From contig SSNP01000051.1 of the NCBI GenBank assembly GCA_006937955.1, positions 1 to 64,000 on the forward strand: DNA of 64,000 bases, read 5' to 3'. Position 1 is the first letter of the stretch. Every line of letters begins with the position of its first letter. Source of the DNA: Pachypanchax playfairii. Taxonomy: Eukaryota > Chordata > Actinopteri > Cyprinodontiformes > Aplocheilidae. The notes under the pieces were generated by a model that saw only the letters and a list, made by a program, of their open reading frames with translations, made no database searches and had not been told where the DNA came from. A program made the translations under genes and the position numbers. Shown here piece after piece: positions 21,921 to 34,259 of this stretch.

Positions 21921-24900
21921 GAGAAAATCGCCTTTTTTTCTTTGAAACATCTTTAAACGTTTTATTTTTGTTTGTTTGTCTTCAGATTTTTCTTCTTATG
22001 TTCTGTCCTGTTGGGGAGAAATCGAGCATGAAGCACACGACCACTGAACAAGTTACACGTTTTACACAAAGCATCAGATTAAAGACGTTAATGGTAATTA
22101 AATAACTGCAATAATAACTGAAGTAACAATAATTTTACCATCTACCTGTTCAGAGTAAATTGATGCTGGATTCAGAAACCCTTCACTTCATCCCAACATG
22201 TGAAGATGAAGACAAACCTGTTAGCCCGTAGCAAGGATTCCTAAAAAATATGAACTTGTTAAATACTAAAACAAACAGAAAGAAGGCGGGTGCGTCGTGT
22301 CCTGACCTTCTCCTCAGGACATGAGCTGTTTCCACACCTGCTCTGAAGCTCTGAAATATTATTACCTGGATGTGTTTGAATGAAATCATGTGTGAACAGA
22401 GCAGGTAATTGTCCAGAAAATTTACAAGGAGCAAATGTGCATGTTGATGAGTGCGTTTGCTACTTTGTAATTCTTTCTGCCAACCTGAACACTGTATAGT
22501 CCATTACTTCATGATACTACATCAAAATTGATGTATTAATGGCATTGTTACAGACACCAGACCCCCCCCACCCACCAACAGAGCAACGTCCTTTCCACCA
22601 GATTATCAATGGACCAACAGCTATTACATAAGACTTGTCTAAACATCAAGGGGTAAGTTTGTACAAATAAAACACTTTTTGCAGTTGGATCTTGTTGGTT
22701 TTAGATGAGACCAACATCTTTGTTAAAACGGGGCGGGACATCTGGTAGTGTTTTGAGCTGATTGGAGGACGTAAGTGTCTGTCTATCATGATTTGTCTTC
22801 CAATCACAGTAAATCAAGCTCTTGCAACTCCGTTCGGCAGAAAAACACACACATCGTTACCACTAAGAAATACACAGTTCTTACTGTTGATCATTTTTCA
22901 ATGAAGAAATTTTCTCTAATCCTTAAACAGATTCAATATCCGCTTTTATGTGTACATCACAGCAGCCATGTTTGTTTGACTTTGTCTGCCAGGGCACTTG
23001 CTGTCAATCATGCCTGAACGCCCTCCCCAAAGCACAATGCAGGCACATGATTGGTTCAAACATTTCCATTTTCAAACAACTCCAAATCTCACGAGAACCC
23101 ATCTGCAGTGCAAAGTTACAAAAAGTTTTTTTGTGGTTTGTTTTTGTAAAAGACAAATTTTTTTCCATCTCTTGAAGAAGGTTCATCTTCATCCAAAAGG
23201 CTCCTTCAGGTCTGATCCTGGTTCAGGAGTACCAGGTACGAAAGAACTCGTTATCTGTTAGCCTCCATGATCTGATTCTTCTAACTGAGATCCCTTACTG
23301 CAGTCAGCTGACTGGCTAATAAATAATGATAAACAACTTTTTACAAAACAAACAGTTTAATAGTTGAACTGTCTCCTCCCTCTCTGCTGTGCTTCAACTC
23401 TGCTTATACACTCATTGTCAGTTCAGCTCCATAATACTTCCTTAAAAGTTGTTTGCTCTCAGTCCCGTTGGGGCATCAGGATGATCCAGTTGAACCAGAT
23501 GAAACTGTAACTCCAACCTGATCCAGTTCAGACTCTCAGCCTCCAGCTCGGTGATGCTGAATCTACAGATCCTGGTTGGTAAGTTGTGTTGCTGAATCAA
23601 CTCATGGTTGTTTTTCTGTTTCTATAGCAGCTCACTGAATGTAACATCAGTCCTGTATTCATTTATTTATTTGGTCTTTGAGGAGTTTTTTTTTTATTCA
23701 GGATGTTTGTAGAATGTTATATCTTCCTTTTTTATTCTCAGAGAGTTGTTGTGGTGTTTCTGTCTTATTTATTGTTCTGTAAACGTCTCAGATTGGACTG
23801 TTTCATAAGTTTTTAAATGAAGGTCACATTTTGTTTCTGTCCAGTGACAGAACTGTTTAATATTTGTTGTTTCTGGTTTAATGAGCCTTGTTACTACAAA
23901 CTAAAGCAAAGTGAATACTTAAACATATTACTTGTTCCAGTCTGAAGCTGTACAGAGTTTAAGCTGTTTCTTACAGGGACACTGCACATGAACTTGATCC
24001 CCTGATATTAATGGGCTGAAGTTCAGCAGATTGTTATTATTTGTTTTAACATTTCTTAATTTCGGATGTTTTGAACTGTGTTTCTTTCATTCCTGTCTAT
24101 AACTGTGTGGATTTGCTTCTGTTCTTCAAGCTTTTGATTTGTCAGACATCGAGACGCTGTTTCAAGAAGTAAAAGAAAGAAGTCACATCTTATGGGAACC
24201 ATCTGATCACATAAAAGTCAGTGTTTGAGAAAAGAGAAAACAACTCAAACAATTATAAGCAATTAGATTGCATCATCATGTCCTTCTCCGTCTGTCGTCT
24301 GTGTTCATTTCTCATTTAAATGGCCTGCAGAGATGGATTTTATATCTTCCATCCATCATCTTCACAGATAGATGTAACCTGAAGAAACAGCCCACGCTCT
24401 CAACGCTTTGCTCAGAGCTGCCGAGAGCGTGCACGTCAGACTCTGTGTTTGTGTGTGCACATGCACTCCCAAGGTTTATAATGGAGGTTAAGCAAAAAGG
24501 CAACGTGAGTCTTAGTGCCTAAAGGAAAAGGAAAGAAACTGTGTGTTTTAGATGAATAACTATATATTCACCTCTGTGGAAAAAGGCCTTGAATGTTAAT
24601 GTGTTTCTTTCTTTCTGCTTCTGCTTTGTATAGACCGGGTTCCTCTGCTCTCAGTGTGACGACCTCAGTATGTTCACTTCGACTCTTGGTATATTTTAAT
24701 CTGCAGGACCGAGTGAAATGATGGATGCAGCTTTGCAGCTGGAACTGTAAACAGTGTTGTTTTGTTTGATTGATGGAAAAGAGCAAACTGAGCTGAGACG
24801 AGCTTTCACCGACACACGCTCGCATTAGCTTGGAGATGTTAAAATGTCAAGTGTCAGTTTAGGTTTGTGTGGCTTTACATCAAAATACAGAGAGCTGTGC

Positions 24901-24948
24901 AGGGATTTTACTGAAGACAGGGACTAAAGGTTAAGGGTAAAACAGTAA
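21921..24948. other. Intergenic, no recognised gene
   Basis: Nothing supported. 22690-23200 has the mosaic look of an interspersed repeat (CCAATCA and ATTGG words) but I could not find its ends. Confidence 0.4.
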
Positions 24949-25190
24949 TTGTATGTGAGTTCTGGGTCTGGACGGGCGTCTCCTCCCAGTGAGACGTGTC
25001 AGCTAACCTCCAGAGGGAGGCGACCAGGGCATCCTGATGAGATGTCCGAACCTCCTCAGCTGGTTCATTTCATTATGCAGGAGCAGCGGCTCCACTCTGA
25101 GCTCTGCTTAGTGATGGAGCTTCTCAGTCTATCTCTCAGGTTGAGCTTAGCCCCCTGCAGAGGAATCTTCAGTCCCTCGTAGTTCAGCTC
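24949..25190 (+). repeat. Interspersed repeat, LINE-derived type
   Basis: The words GGGAGGCGACCAGGGCATCC, AGGAGCAGCGGCTCCACTCT and GAGCTTCTCAGTCTATCTCT are highly characteristic of a repeat found many times in fish genomes, which I believe comes from the 3' part of a LINE. Diverged. Boundaries approximate. Confidence 0.5.
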
Positions 25191-27104
25191 TCTTTCTTTC
25201 AGTCATGATTCATGTAAGTCTCTGAAAACTGAACTCACTAAGTAAAACACTCTCCAGATAGAGAAGTTTAAAAAGTTCCTTTGGAAGAATAAGTAACACG
25301 TTTCACACGGGCTCGTCTCTTTGGACAGCTTGAACTTGATGCAGGTGTTTACCCATCTGTTCTGCAGGTAGAGGAGAGACGTTGCCATGGAAACCAGAGA
25401 GGGAGGAGCACAATAACAGATCTTGGTAAGGTCCAGGTAAGTTCTGGTATGAGGCCTCATGCTCTCCATAGAAGGTTGTAGAAGAAGGAGGGTAAGCAGT
25501 AGCGGACTGGGCGTTCTGGAGAATACCGCCAATCTCACACCGCCATCTTGGATATCCACCTGCAGAAAGAAACTATAACAAAGGTGCTGTCAGTTCACCT
25601 GAATCTCAAGTCTAGACTCTGAACCTTATCCTCTACCACGCCATACTGAGCCAGACCCGGAGGTACTCCTGCTCGTTTCAGTAAAACATTATTCTTTCTA
25701 GAACAGTCTGGGTTCACATCCTCTTCCTGTCTGATGTAACAGGTACCAGATCAGGGTACTGAACCCAGGGGGATGTGAACTCTGGACCTGGACCTGAATT
25801 TAATTTAATTTGATAATCGATCAGAATCTTGTTTCCAACTTTCCTTTTCAAATTGAGCAGTGTGATCCTAACATGCTCCAAACTGCTACTCAGCAGGTGT
25901 CCAAGTCACATGATGAGGCATTTCAGTCCCACATCATCCAGAGCCATTAGGATCTCTGTTGTATCTCATGCCCCTCTAACACCTCGCTGCTGGACGATCC
26001 TGCCAGGTAAGCATCTTACCTTCTCTGACTCTTCTAAAAGATGAACAGAGTGACCAACACTGTTTTTAAGCATGCAAGTTATCCTGCACTAATAAAAAGG
26101 AAATCCCACGTGTTTGACGCATTGTCTTTGCTCTGGTTTAGTTATATGTGTCACAGCCTTTTAATTTCCAACTTCCTGCTGAAAGAGTGCTCTCTCCTTG
26201 TGCACACTTAAAATGGGTTATTAAATCAGAGTGAAGATTCAATGAAATCTGTTGCTTTTCTTCGGATTTTCACATATTGCATTTTTATAAATAGTAAAAC
26301 ACTGAATTGGAAGTTATTGTTCTGTAATAAGCTGCATGGTGGTTAGCATCAGCTTAAATCTCAGCTGAAGCCTCTGTGAGGAGTTTCTATGCTCTTAGAA
26401 CACGCAGCTCATATCAGCTTCATTTTCCTCTAATCTAATAAAAGGAAAGACAGTTGTGCATAATGGCACTGCAATGTGACTGCATCCTCTAAATCAGATT
26501 CTGTAGATTTATTAACAAATGTGTCCTATTGCCTTCAGACAGCTGCAGAAATTTAATAAAGCAAAAGAAAGCAGCTGTGGAGACTCTTAGAGTCACTTTT
26601 ACTAATTAACAAATCAATCCAGACTAATATACTGAAGTTACTGCTTCACAGCAACTCACTTATCCTCATTTTTTACTATATAAATGTCTCTGTTGCATGT
26701 CCTAATAATGTTTCTTTTATTAATATAAATGGTTAAATGTATAAAGCCAAAGGTGATTAAAGGTTATTTATAAAGTACGTTTTGCAGACAGAAATCACCA
26801 AGAAAAAACAAATTCAGCAACACAGATGCTAAAAGTGTGTTTAAACTAGAAACTTAAAAACAATAGACGAATAGTTAACAGACTGGAACGAGTCCCTGGA
26901 GTTTCCTATCTGGTCCTGAGGACTCGAGTTGAAGCATGTGACTCTAACAGTTCAGTAATAGGAGGAGGCGCTTGACTACGTAGAGCCCTGACAGGTAAGG
27001 GCAGGATTTTAAAATTCATGTTTAAGATTAACAGGTAACCAGTGGAAAGGCAACTAAAACCAGAATGATCCGATTCTTCACTCAGTTTGTATACCAGACC
27101 AGCC
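25191..27104. other. Intergenic, no recognised gene
   Basis: No supported feature. Confidence 0.45.
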
Positions 27105-27470
27105 CTTAAAGAGCAACTCACCATCAAAACAGATGTTTTAATAAACTGTATTAGTGGGTCTTTAATGGAATCTTTCAGTTTCTGGACATTTTTTGACATT
27201 TTCATGTAAACTTGTTCAATTCTACACTTTTTGGTCTAAAAACGTCTCAGTGCTGCCCTCTTGGGGTTGAAAGGTGGTTATTGTATTTGAATTTTGTGAT
27301 TGGCTGAAAGCGGTACATTTCTATGTCACCAGCATCGTCTCTAAGACACGCCTCCTGGAGTATAAAACCATCTCTTAGACAGACACCCTCGTCTCCGCCC
27401 ACCCGTTGTCTCCAGCTTCTCACCAAAGAGCTGCACACAGGGATTTAGAGCAACTGGCTGAAAACTACGA
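27105..27470 (+). mobile_element. One end of a TTAA-type MITE, other end not found
   Basis: It begins TTAAAGAGCAACTCACC, an end typical of fish TTAA-target MITEs. The matching inverted end is not visible within the next kilobase, so the copy is truncated or interrupted. Confidence 0.4.
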
Positions 27471-27479
27471 CAAACAGTA

Positions 27480-28584
27480 AAATCTGGGCAAAAAAACCCA
27501 GACGAGTGACACCAGACTTCAAATAAAAAGGTTTATTTATAAGGTGAAAATATGTAGAGTGAGACATGGTCAGAGGGAGAGGATGATTAGTGGGGAGCCG
27601 TAGAACGTTAGAGAATGATGAGCGGGTTCACGGACAGGGGAGATGAGAAGTCTAAGCGAGCCAGTGCCAGGAGAGAGAGAGGAGATGGAGCAGAGTGGAC
27701 ATGTCCCAGGAGCAGGTGGTGAATCTGAAGATGAGTGGGCAGGACTTCCTGAAGTGTAGATGAGCACAGGTTGTAACATGGATGAGGAAAGCAGTGTCCC
27801 AGCAGTCACAGGTTAACATGAACATCCAAACGTAGCCTTGGCTGTGGAGATCTTGATCGTAGCAGTGAATACAGACACTGTGGACATGTAGTAACAAGAA
27901 TGAGCAACTATAACTTCACAAGATAAACTTTAGAATTTACTTGGCATAAGGCGAGGCCTGAATCACCCATGGGGTTCAACAGTCTGGCGCCTAATGGTGG
28001 CAGAGCCCTGGCTCATGAAGACCAAACGCCAGGTGTGACTACTGGGAGATGAGACCTGGCCCCGCCCAGAGGTGAGGCTAAGCTGCATGAGCCTGCTGCC
28101 TGGTGACCTGCAGGGAGAGAGACAGGAGGCACAAAACTGACAGGGGTAGATGAGAGAGAGTGTGGGCGAAACTGAAAGTAGGAAAGATAGAAAACGAAAC
28201 ATAACCCAGCCCAGACTCCTGAGGTGGTTCATACAAACGCTGAAGCTGATGTGATGGAAAGCTGGACACAGGAGACTCGAGGATAAAGTAAAATAAGACA
28301 CTTCTACTGCAAACAAAACAAAAGCTGACGAGGCAGAAAAAACAGGAGTATTTACAGGCATTAATTTAAAACATGATGATGTGAAGGTAAGTGTTGACAA
28401 CTGATGGAGGGAAGGTGATTACTGCATGGGGAGAGAAGCAAGGAGACCAATCAGGATCCAGGTAAACAGGTGAGGGCAAACCCAGGAGAGTAAAAAGAGG
28501 AACAGCAGATTTACATGGAAACAAAAATGACTAAAAACTCAACTGTTTATGCTGAAACTAAATCAGAATAAACTACAATAAAGA
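27480..28584. other. Possible retroelement fragment, unclassified
   Basis: GA-rich sequence whose minus strand resembles an LTR or 3' end, with an AATAAA-type signal near 27523-27540. It runs into an A-rich tract that is split by the solo LTR and continues at 29387-29690. No protein motif. Confidence 0.3.
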
Positions 28585-28589
28585 GAAAT

Positions 28590-29381
28590 TGTCATGACCG
28601 GTTTTGTAAAGCTAGAACCCTCTTACAAGCACAACTCCAGGACGACTGAACAGGTTTAGAATGTTTAATGGTACAGGTAACAGAAGGGAAAAAACAACAG
28701 CCAGGCACGAGGTTCCTGTGCAACAGGCGGGGCAGGAACTGGACCTCACTGGAGGAACCGGAGTCTCTAGGTGCGGAGAGAACAGGTTAGTGGACTGATG
28801 AGTAGCAGGGATGAGCAAGCATGAGAGGAAACGGAGAGAGCTTACGGTGATGGCGGTGCTGGTGGTGGTTGTGAGGAGGAGGCGTGGTTGGAGGCTGAGA
28901 GAAGCGGCTGTGGGTCCAGTAGGAGGTGTGCGGGTGCTGGAGGATGGACAGATCAGCTCAGGGTTTGTGCGATGTTCCAGCAGGTGCAGCTCCGGGGAGG
29001 ACGAGAGACAGGCTAAGAGCAGGTCCGGGAAACCCAAGCTTGGTACGAGGACCGTGGATCGGACTGCTCTCCCAGGATAGGAGGAACGGATCTGCGGAAT
29101 GGCGTCAGGTCCGGGTGAAGATCCTGGAAGCAAAGGAAAGGGAGACCAAGCGTTATAAGGCTCAGACTGGGAGAAGAATCAGGTTAGTAAGGCAGCCACT
29201 CTACCAACGAAGGAAGGAGAACTATCTGGCGCCTGTCTCATGTTGATCCTCCCCTTAAATCTCGACTCAGGTGATGAGGAGATGAGCCACACCTGCGCTC
29301 CAGAGCTGATCCACCTGTGAGAAGGTAAGCAGAAACACCCACACACACAACCACACCCACAGGCAGCTCAGCCACACAACA
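28590..29381 (-). mobile_element. Solo LTR (792 bp) with GAAAT target duplication
   Basis: Perfect 5-bp direct repeats GAAAT flank it (28585-28589 and 29382-29386). In minus sense it starts TGTTGTGTGG and ends GGTCATGACA, i.e. TG...CA. Its 3' part has the same plan as the sushi-type LTR at 10594-11435 (CATGACA terminus, GTTTAAT-type poly(A) region at about 28658-28672), but the sequence is otherwise different. It contains no coding motif. It probably arose by LTR-LTR recombination. Confidence 0.82.
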
Positions 29382-29386
29382 GAAAT

Positions 29387-32300
29387 ATAAAAGAAAAGAA
29401 ACATAAACGAGAGAAAACTAATGAAACTACATAAATTAAACTGCTAAAGGGGAACTAGAAAAGTACTAATGCATGAAATATCAGAGGGGAAACGGTTAAA
29501 ATACGACAAGAGTAAAATGTACTAAACTAAAGTTAAAGGTAAAACATGAGCAAAACAACAACCAGACGAGTAAAAAGTAAAACAAGAAACAGGAAAACAC
29601 AAAATCTTCCAAAATAAAACCACAGGAAACTTCGGAAAAACACTCATGAAGAAAAAACAAACTCAAGAAAATCCACAAACCTGAAAGAAGCTTCAGATGG
29701 AAAAGTAAAATCTGAACAGGTCCAGAACCTGATCCGCATCCGGTCAGGATGACTGTTGATAAAGATGAAGAAGTTTTGATGTTTGAGTCTGATATCTTGT
29801 AATTTATCAGTCATGGGATCTGCTGGTTGCCATGGTGACAGGTATTGGGGTCACAATGAGGCAGCTGTGGGTTACACCGAGGCATCATAAGGTTTAATCA
29901 CACAGACAGCCACTCAGACACTCCTGCCAGCTCCAGATGCATTGTGGGTACCAAGGGGCCAATTTTGTTCAAGTGCTGCTGTCTGAGCGCGACACACACT
30001 CACAGATACACAAACTCAACATGATTCACCGCACTGACTTACAATCCAATTTGCAGGGAAGAGTTTTACTGATGACCTGGCAACCCAGCACTTTTTTATT
30101 TACTATCTGGCAACCCGACATCACATTTACTTTCTTCTGTTTTTTTCAGAGAATCCGTCCTTCAGGGTAAAACACCAGGCAGAACAAACATTTGAGTGGT
30201 TTCCATGGCGACAAGAAGCCAATTATTGCCAGCGAGTCAGTTTACCCATCATGCTTTGCGTTGGGTTTTGTGTGAAACAAACCAGAGTCTCATTACAACA
30301 AGCGGTGTGTTGTCATTACATTGAATGGCTGCATTATCACAGCGGTGCGTGTGCATGTGTGTGTGTTAGTGCCAGATGGTGATGCATTAACCATGCAGTC
30401 ATTAGGATAACGTTAGAATAATGAACAAACTGTCTGTCTCCTTTAGTTTTCCATCCCACATGTAGGAAAACACAAACAGTAAATCTGTGCTGAAGAAACA
30501 CCTGCTGCTTCTTAATTTCTCACTCAAGAGTTTCAACAACTGGTTCTCATTAGCAAAAACAAACTGAGCTAAAGGCAAAGGACACGACTCCAAACCAAGA
30601 GCTGAGAGAGTATCACACACCACGCAGAGCTGGACTTCAGGACATGCTGAACAGGTAATTAAACCACCAAAACATTCAGGGTAGGAGGACCAGAACTGGA
30701 GACTACAGATCCACTATGTTCTGTCCTGCTCAACTGATGTCTTCATCTGAAGTCTAGGAGAAACAAACATGATGTACCTGCAGAAACACCACTGTTTTAC
30801 AGGTAATCAGTTTACTGATCAGAACTAAGATGAAAAGAACGTCCACCAAGTGTCTCCATTCCTTTAGTTAAGAACAAAGAAGTGTCCAGAGAAGACGTGC
30901 CAGTCCAACTCTTATCATTAGCTCTGAATTCCTGCTAGTTTTACCTGAAGCCTCTCTATGCCTTCATGTCTCAGACTCGGTAGCTGCATCTTGCTCGTGT
31001 ATACGATCAGTCCTAAAGCTGATTAATGGCAGTTCTGGTTTTCCTCTGGAGATCGATCAGTTTTTTGTATTAGACCCCAAACTGAAGACATTACTGCACA
31101 GATCAGGGTTTTTAGCTGTGTTTTATCTTGGTGTTGAACTTGTTTCTGGTTGATGAAACAGTCTTTTTCCTGCCAAACAAACCCTGTAGAGCCGAGAAAC
31201 AACATATTACCGAGGATCAGGATGAAAGCTCTGCCTGTGCATAAACATTCTGTCATCAGATCACAAAACTGATGTACAAACAGCCAACACATCCACCCTG
31301 AGAGCAGCTGATCAGCCAACATTCCCTCTCTCAGTCAACTCAAGGTAAAACTGTGATTCTGCTTCTGAAACTCATCTGGGAAGTTTTTTGTGAGTGTGGC
31401 AGAAAATCCACAAATCTAATAACCCTGGCATTATTCAGAGCTGCGTTGGACTCTGGTTTCAGTGGGAGACGACGAAGGGAAGACACTGACTTCCAAACAC
31501 AAAGAAGCTCATTCATCATCTCGTTAGCCTCATCTGCATGAATTTAACTCTGAAACATAAACAGTGAAGTGTGAGTTTGTTAGCTCCGAGATCGGATCCT
31601 GTTACCTGGAATGTCGGAGAGAAATTCTCAATTACCCCCACGCAAGTGTGCATGTGTGTGCACGTGTGTGGGTTTTATGCTAATAATCCCATAGAGGGTC
31701 GAGGCAATCAAAAAGCTCTCACGTTTAATCAGTGTCACACAGAGCCACACATACACACACCCACATACAAACACACCCACACACAACAGGCTCTAAACCA
31801 GTTTGACAACTCCAGTATGGACACACACACACATAACAAATTAAAACCATAATGGCCGTCAGCTGCTGTGTGTAACGCAGTCTGACGGACTCGGTGGTAA
31901 ATTTACGGTATGCTTGGTTCCCTTCACACCCACACGGCTGACAGATGAAGGAGGGAAACTGACAGAGGTGACAGGTAGCTATCAGAGAGAAACTCTGCGG
32001 ATCAGATTTGGACAGCCAGCTGTCACACTCTGCTGCTGCTGCTTCTTTGCTTTCTGAAGAGCTGCTCGGACGGTTGAAGGAGGAGAGGGCACATGAAATG
32101 GAATCAGATCATGATGAAAGATCCAACAAGCAAAAAAATCACCAGCCTTTTATCTTGTGTTGGTAGAAAACAGACAGTGGTTTGTTAAAACGTCTTGTTG
32201 ATCCAAGCTGAGGGTTTGAATTCGAGCTGTTGGCTGAAAACATACTAATAATCAGGCAGATTACTGCATGTGGACTGAACAGTATGAGACCCATAAGAAG

Positions 32301-32400
32301 AAAAAACTCCTTTCAGCTCAGAAGCTAAAAACACTGGACGAAAACATTGACAACAAAATGCACATGAAGCAACTAAAGTTTCTCTCTAACAATCAAAACT
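29387..32400. other. Intergenic; A-rich tract and degenerate CA repeat
   Basis: A-rich to about 29690, then ordinary AT-rich DNA. A degenerate CA-rich stretch lies at 31735-31835. No gene. Confidence 0.5.
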
Positions 32401-32856
32401 TTAAAGGTTCTGTATCATGTTATTTTACAGCTGTCAACATCTGGATAGACACATATACATGATAAAATCTTACCTTTGGTGTTATATAGTCTTCATTTGT
32501 TCTGAAATATAATTTATATTCTAGAGTTATTCTCCAACCAGGAAGTAAAACACTCAGTTTACCTAAAATCCCATCCCTCCCCCAGCCCCCCCAGTGGGTC
32601 CTGGTGCAACATTGTTACATCACTATGTTACAGTCAGTGGTTTTCCAGGAGAGAGTGGAGCAGCTGCTCAGAGCGCAGGATTCAGGAGGATTACTGAGAA
32701 ATGTGTGTATTAAAGTAGTACAAAATAACTTTTACAACTTTAAACTACTGTTATGTAATTTGTCTAAGTGGATACTCACCGAAAAATATGTTCATCTTCA
32801 TATCAGATGTCATTCTGGACCCTCCGGTGGCTTTACAATAGACTTAATAACTTTAG

Positions 32857-33480
32857 TACCTTGTATACCCGCGTATAAGTCGGTTTTTTGAGGAGTAAAT
32901 TTCAGGTCTGAAGATGTGTTCCGACTTACGTATATGCAAGATATCGGGAAGAAGTAGTTATTTTTTCAGAGGAAAATGTCGACAGCTTGGGGACTGGAGC
33001 AAGTACTCGGACGAGCAAACGATGTTCCTTATCAGCATGAATTATCAAAGACACGTTATATCTTTTTTAATAAATATATTGTTACATCCCAGGCTCAAAA
33101 TGGGCTGCAACAAAGGTAAATTAAAAAAGTAAAAAAACGGCGAACAAACTAAGGATGCATGTGGAGAGAAAAAGCTCCACAGAATTTATTAAATAACACA
33201 ACTCTCTCTGTAGCTGAAACTCGCACTTCCTTTCTCGCTCCTCGACGTGAAGACCAGACGCAACTTCATTCTGACGTCTAATCTAGAGGAGGGAGTGGAC
33301 TCCACAGAAAAAGCGTCAAACCCTGGTAACGTGACTGATTTCCCCTCGTCTTTAGTGACAGATGTGATCAATTTCTGCGACACACCTACCTCACGCTGCA
33401 GAACAGCCTTACCTGCGGAAACGCCCGATGCTTCACCTGTAAGCGCAGCTGCTACTGATACTAGATGATATGAACCAGCG

Positions 33481-33545
<65 letters not shown>

Positions 33546-33666
33546 CTGACACAAATTGATTCTTACACCATCTTATACGAGGGTCAATGCTAAATTCCTC
33601 AATTTTTCTGCTGAGAAAGAGGTCTGACTTATACGCGAATCGACTTATACACAAATATATACGGTA
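32857..33666. mobile_element. TA-flanked MITE with GTATAAGTCG terminal repeats, nested
   Basis: The left end reads TACCTTGTATACCCGCGTAT, followed by AAGTCGG. The right end reads, inverted, TACCGTATATATTTGTGTAT followed by AAGTCG. A further inward copy, CGCGTATAAGTC, is at 33626-33637. TA at both edges suggests a TA target duplication, as in Tc1/mariner-type elements, but the class is uncertain. It contains a (TA)n tract. Confidence 0.65.
33490..33543. repeat. (TA)n microsatellite
   Basis: 27 TA dinucleotides inside the nested MITE. Confidence 0.97.
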
Positions 33667-34259
33667 ATTCAGCTGGAAGTGGTGTTCTGGTGATTTATGC
33701 TGCCCTGATGAGAAATGCCTCCATAGTACGAATTAACAAGTTTAAACAGTATTCTTGTTTATGGTGAGTGTGTCCTGTTAATTATTTAAACATATTTTTA
33801 TGATCTTTCCCTGATATTTTCTATATAAAAGCCCTCTGGGTCCTTATCGGCCATTGTTGGATCCTTCTCCTCTGGGTGTGTCCAAACATTTGCCTGTCGC
33901 TCTGACAATGCAAAGAAAGTAAAATTAATATCATATTTAGTGTTTCTGTCCTGGGAGAATTTATTTGATAGGTAAAATGTATTTATGGAAAAATATAGAA
34001 ACAAAAAATAAACAATAAATCTGTTTATTGAAGTTAAGACTGTAGAGTTAAATATGTGCAGAAGGAATCAGTAGCACATCTCAACAGGTATTACAACAGA
34101 ACACCGGTTCCAGCAAAGGCTGTCTGAGACACGGCTGCAGAAAAGTTATTTAGTACTGATTTAAGCCAAAAACCACTCTGGAGGGTTTAATAAGGAAATA
34201 ACATCACAACATGGTTAAAAACTCCAAACAGTTGACTTTACATGATACAGGACCTTTAA

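Larger units (their letters stand above)
32714..34160. mobile_element. TTAA-type element nested in family B copy
   Basis: Flanked by TTAA (32710-32713 and 34161-34164). Ends are inverted: AGTAGTACAAAATAACTTTT at the left, and the complement of TCAGTACTAAATAACTTTTC at the right. Its integrity is itself broken by the element at 32857-33666. No ORF of note. Confidence 0.75.
32405..34255 (-). mobile_element. TTAA-type MITE family B copy, interrupted by a nested insertion
   Basis: TTAA at 32401-32404 and 34256-34259. The left part (32405-32713) and right part (34161-34255) together match the copy at 59694-60297. The break falls where the intact copy reads GTGTATTAAACCAAAAACC, the insertion using the TTAA there. 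Confidence 0.85.

Noticed and set aside
28612..29246. ORFs of 173, 89 and 106 codons
   Set aside because: All lie within the solo LTR and lack protein motifs.
33189..33554. 121-codon minus-strand ORF with an Ile-Tyr run
   Set aside because: It is read through the (TA)n microsatellite in a nested MITE.
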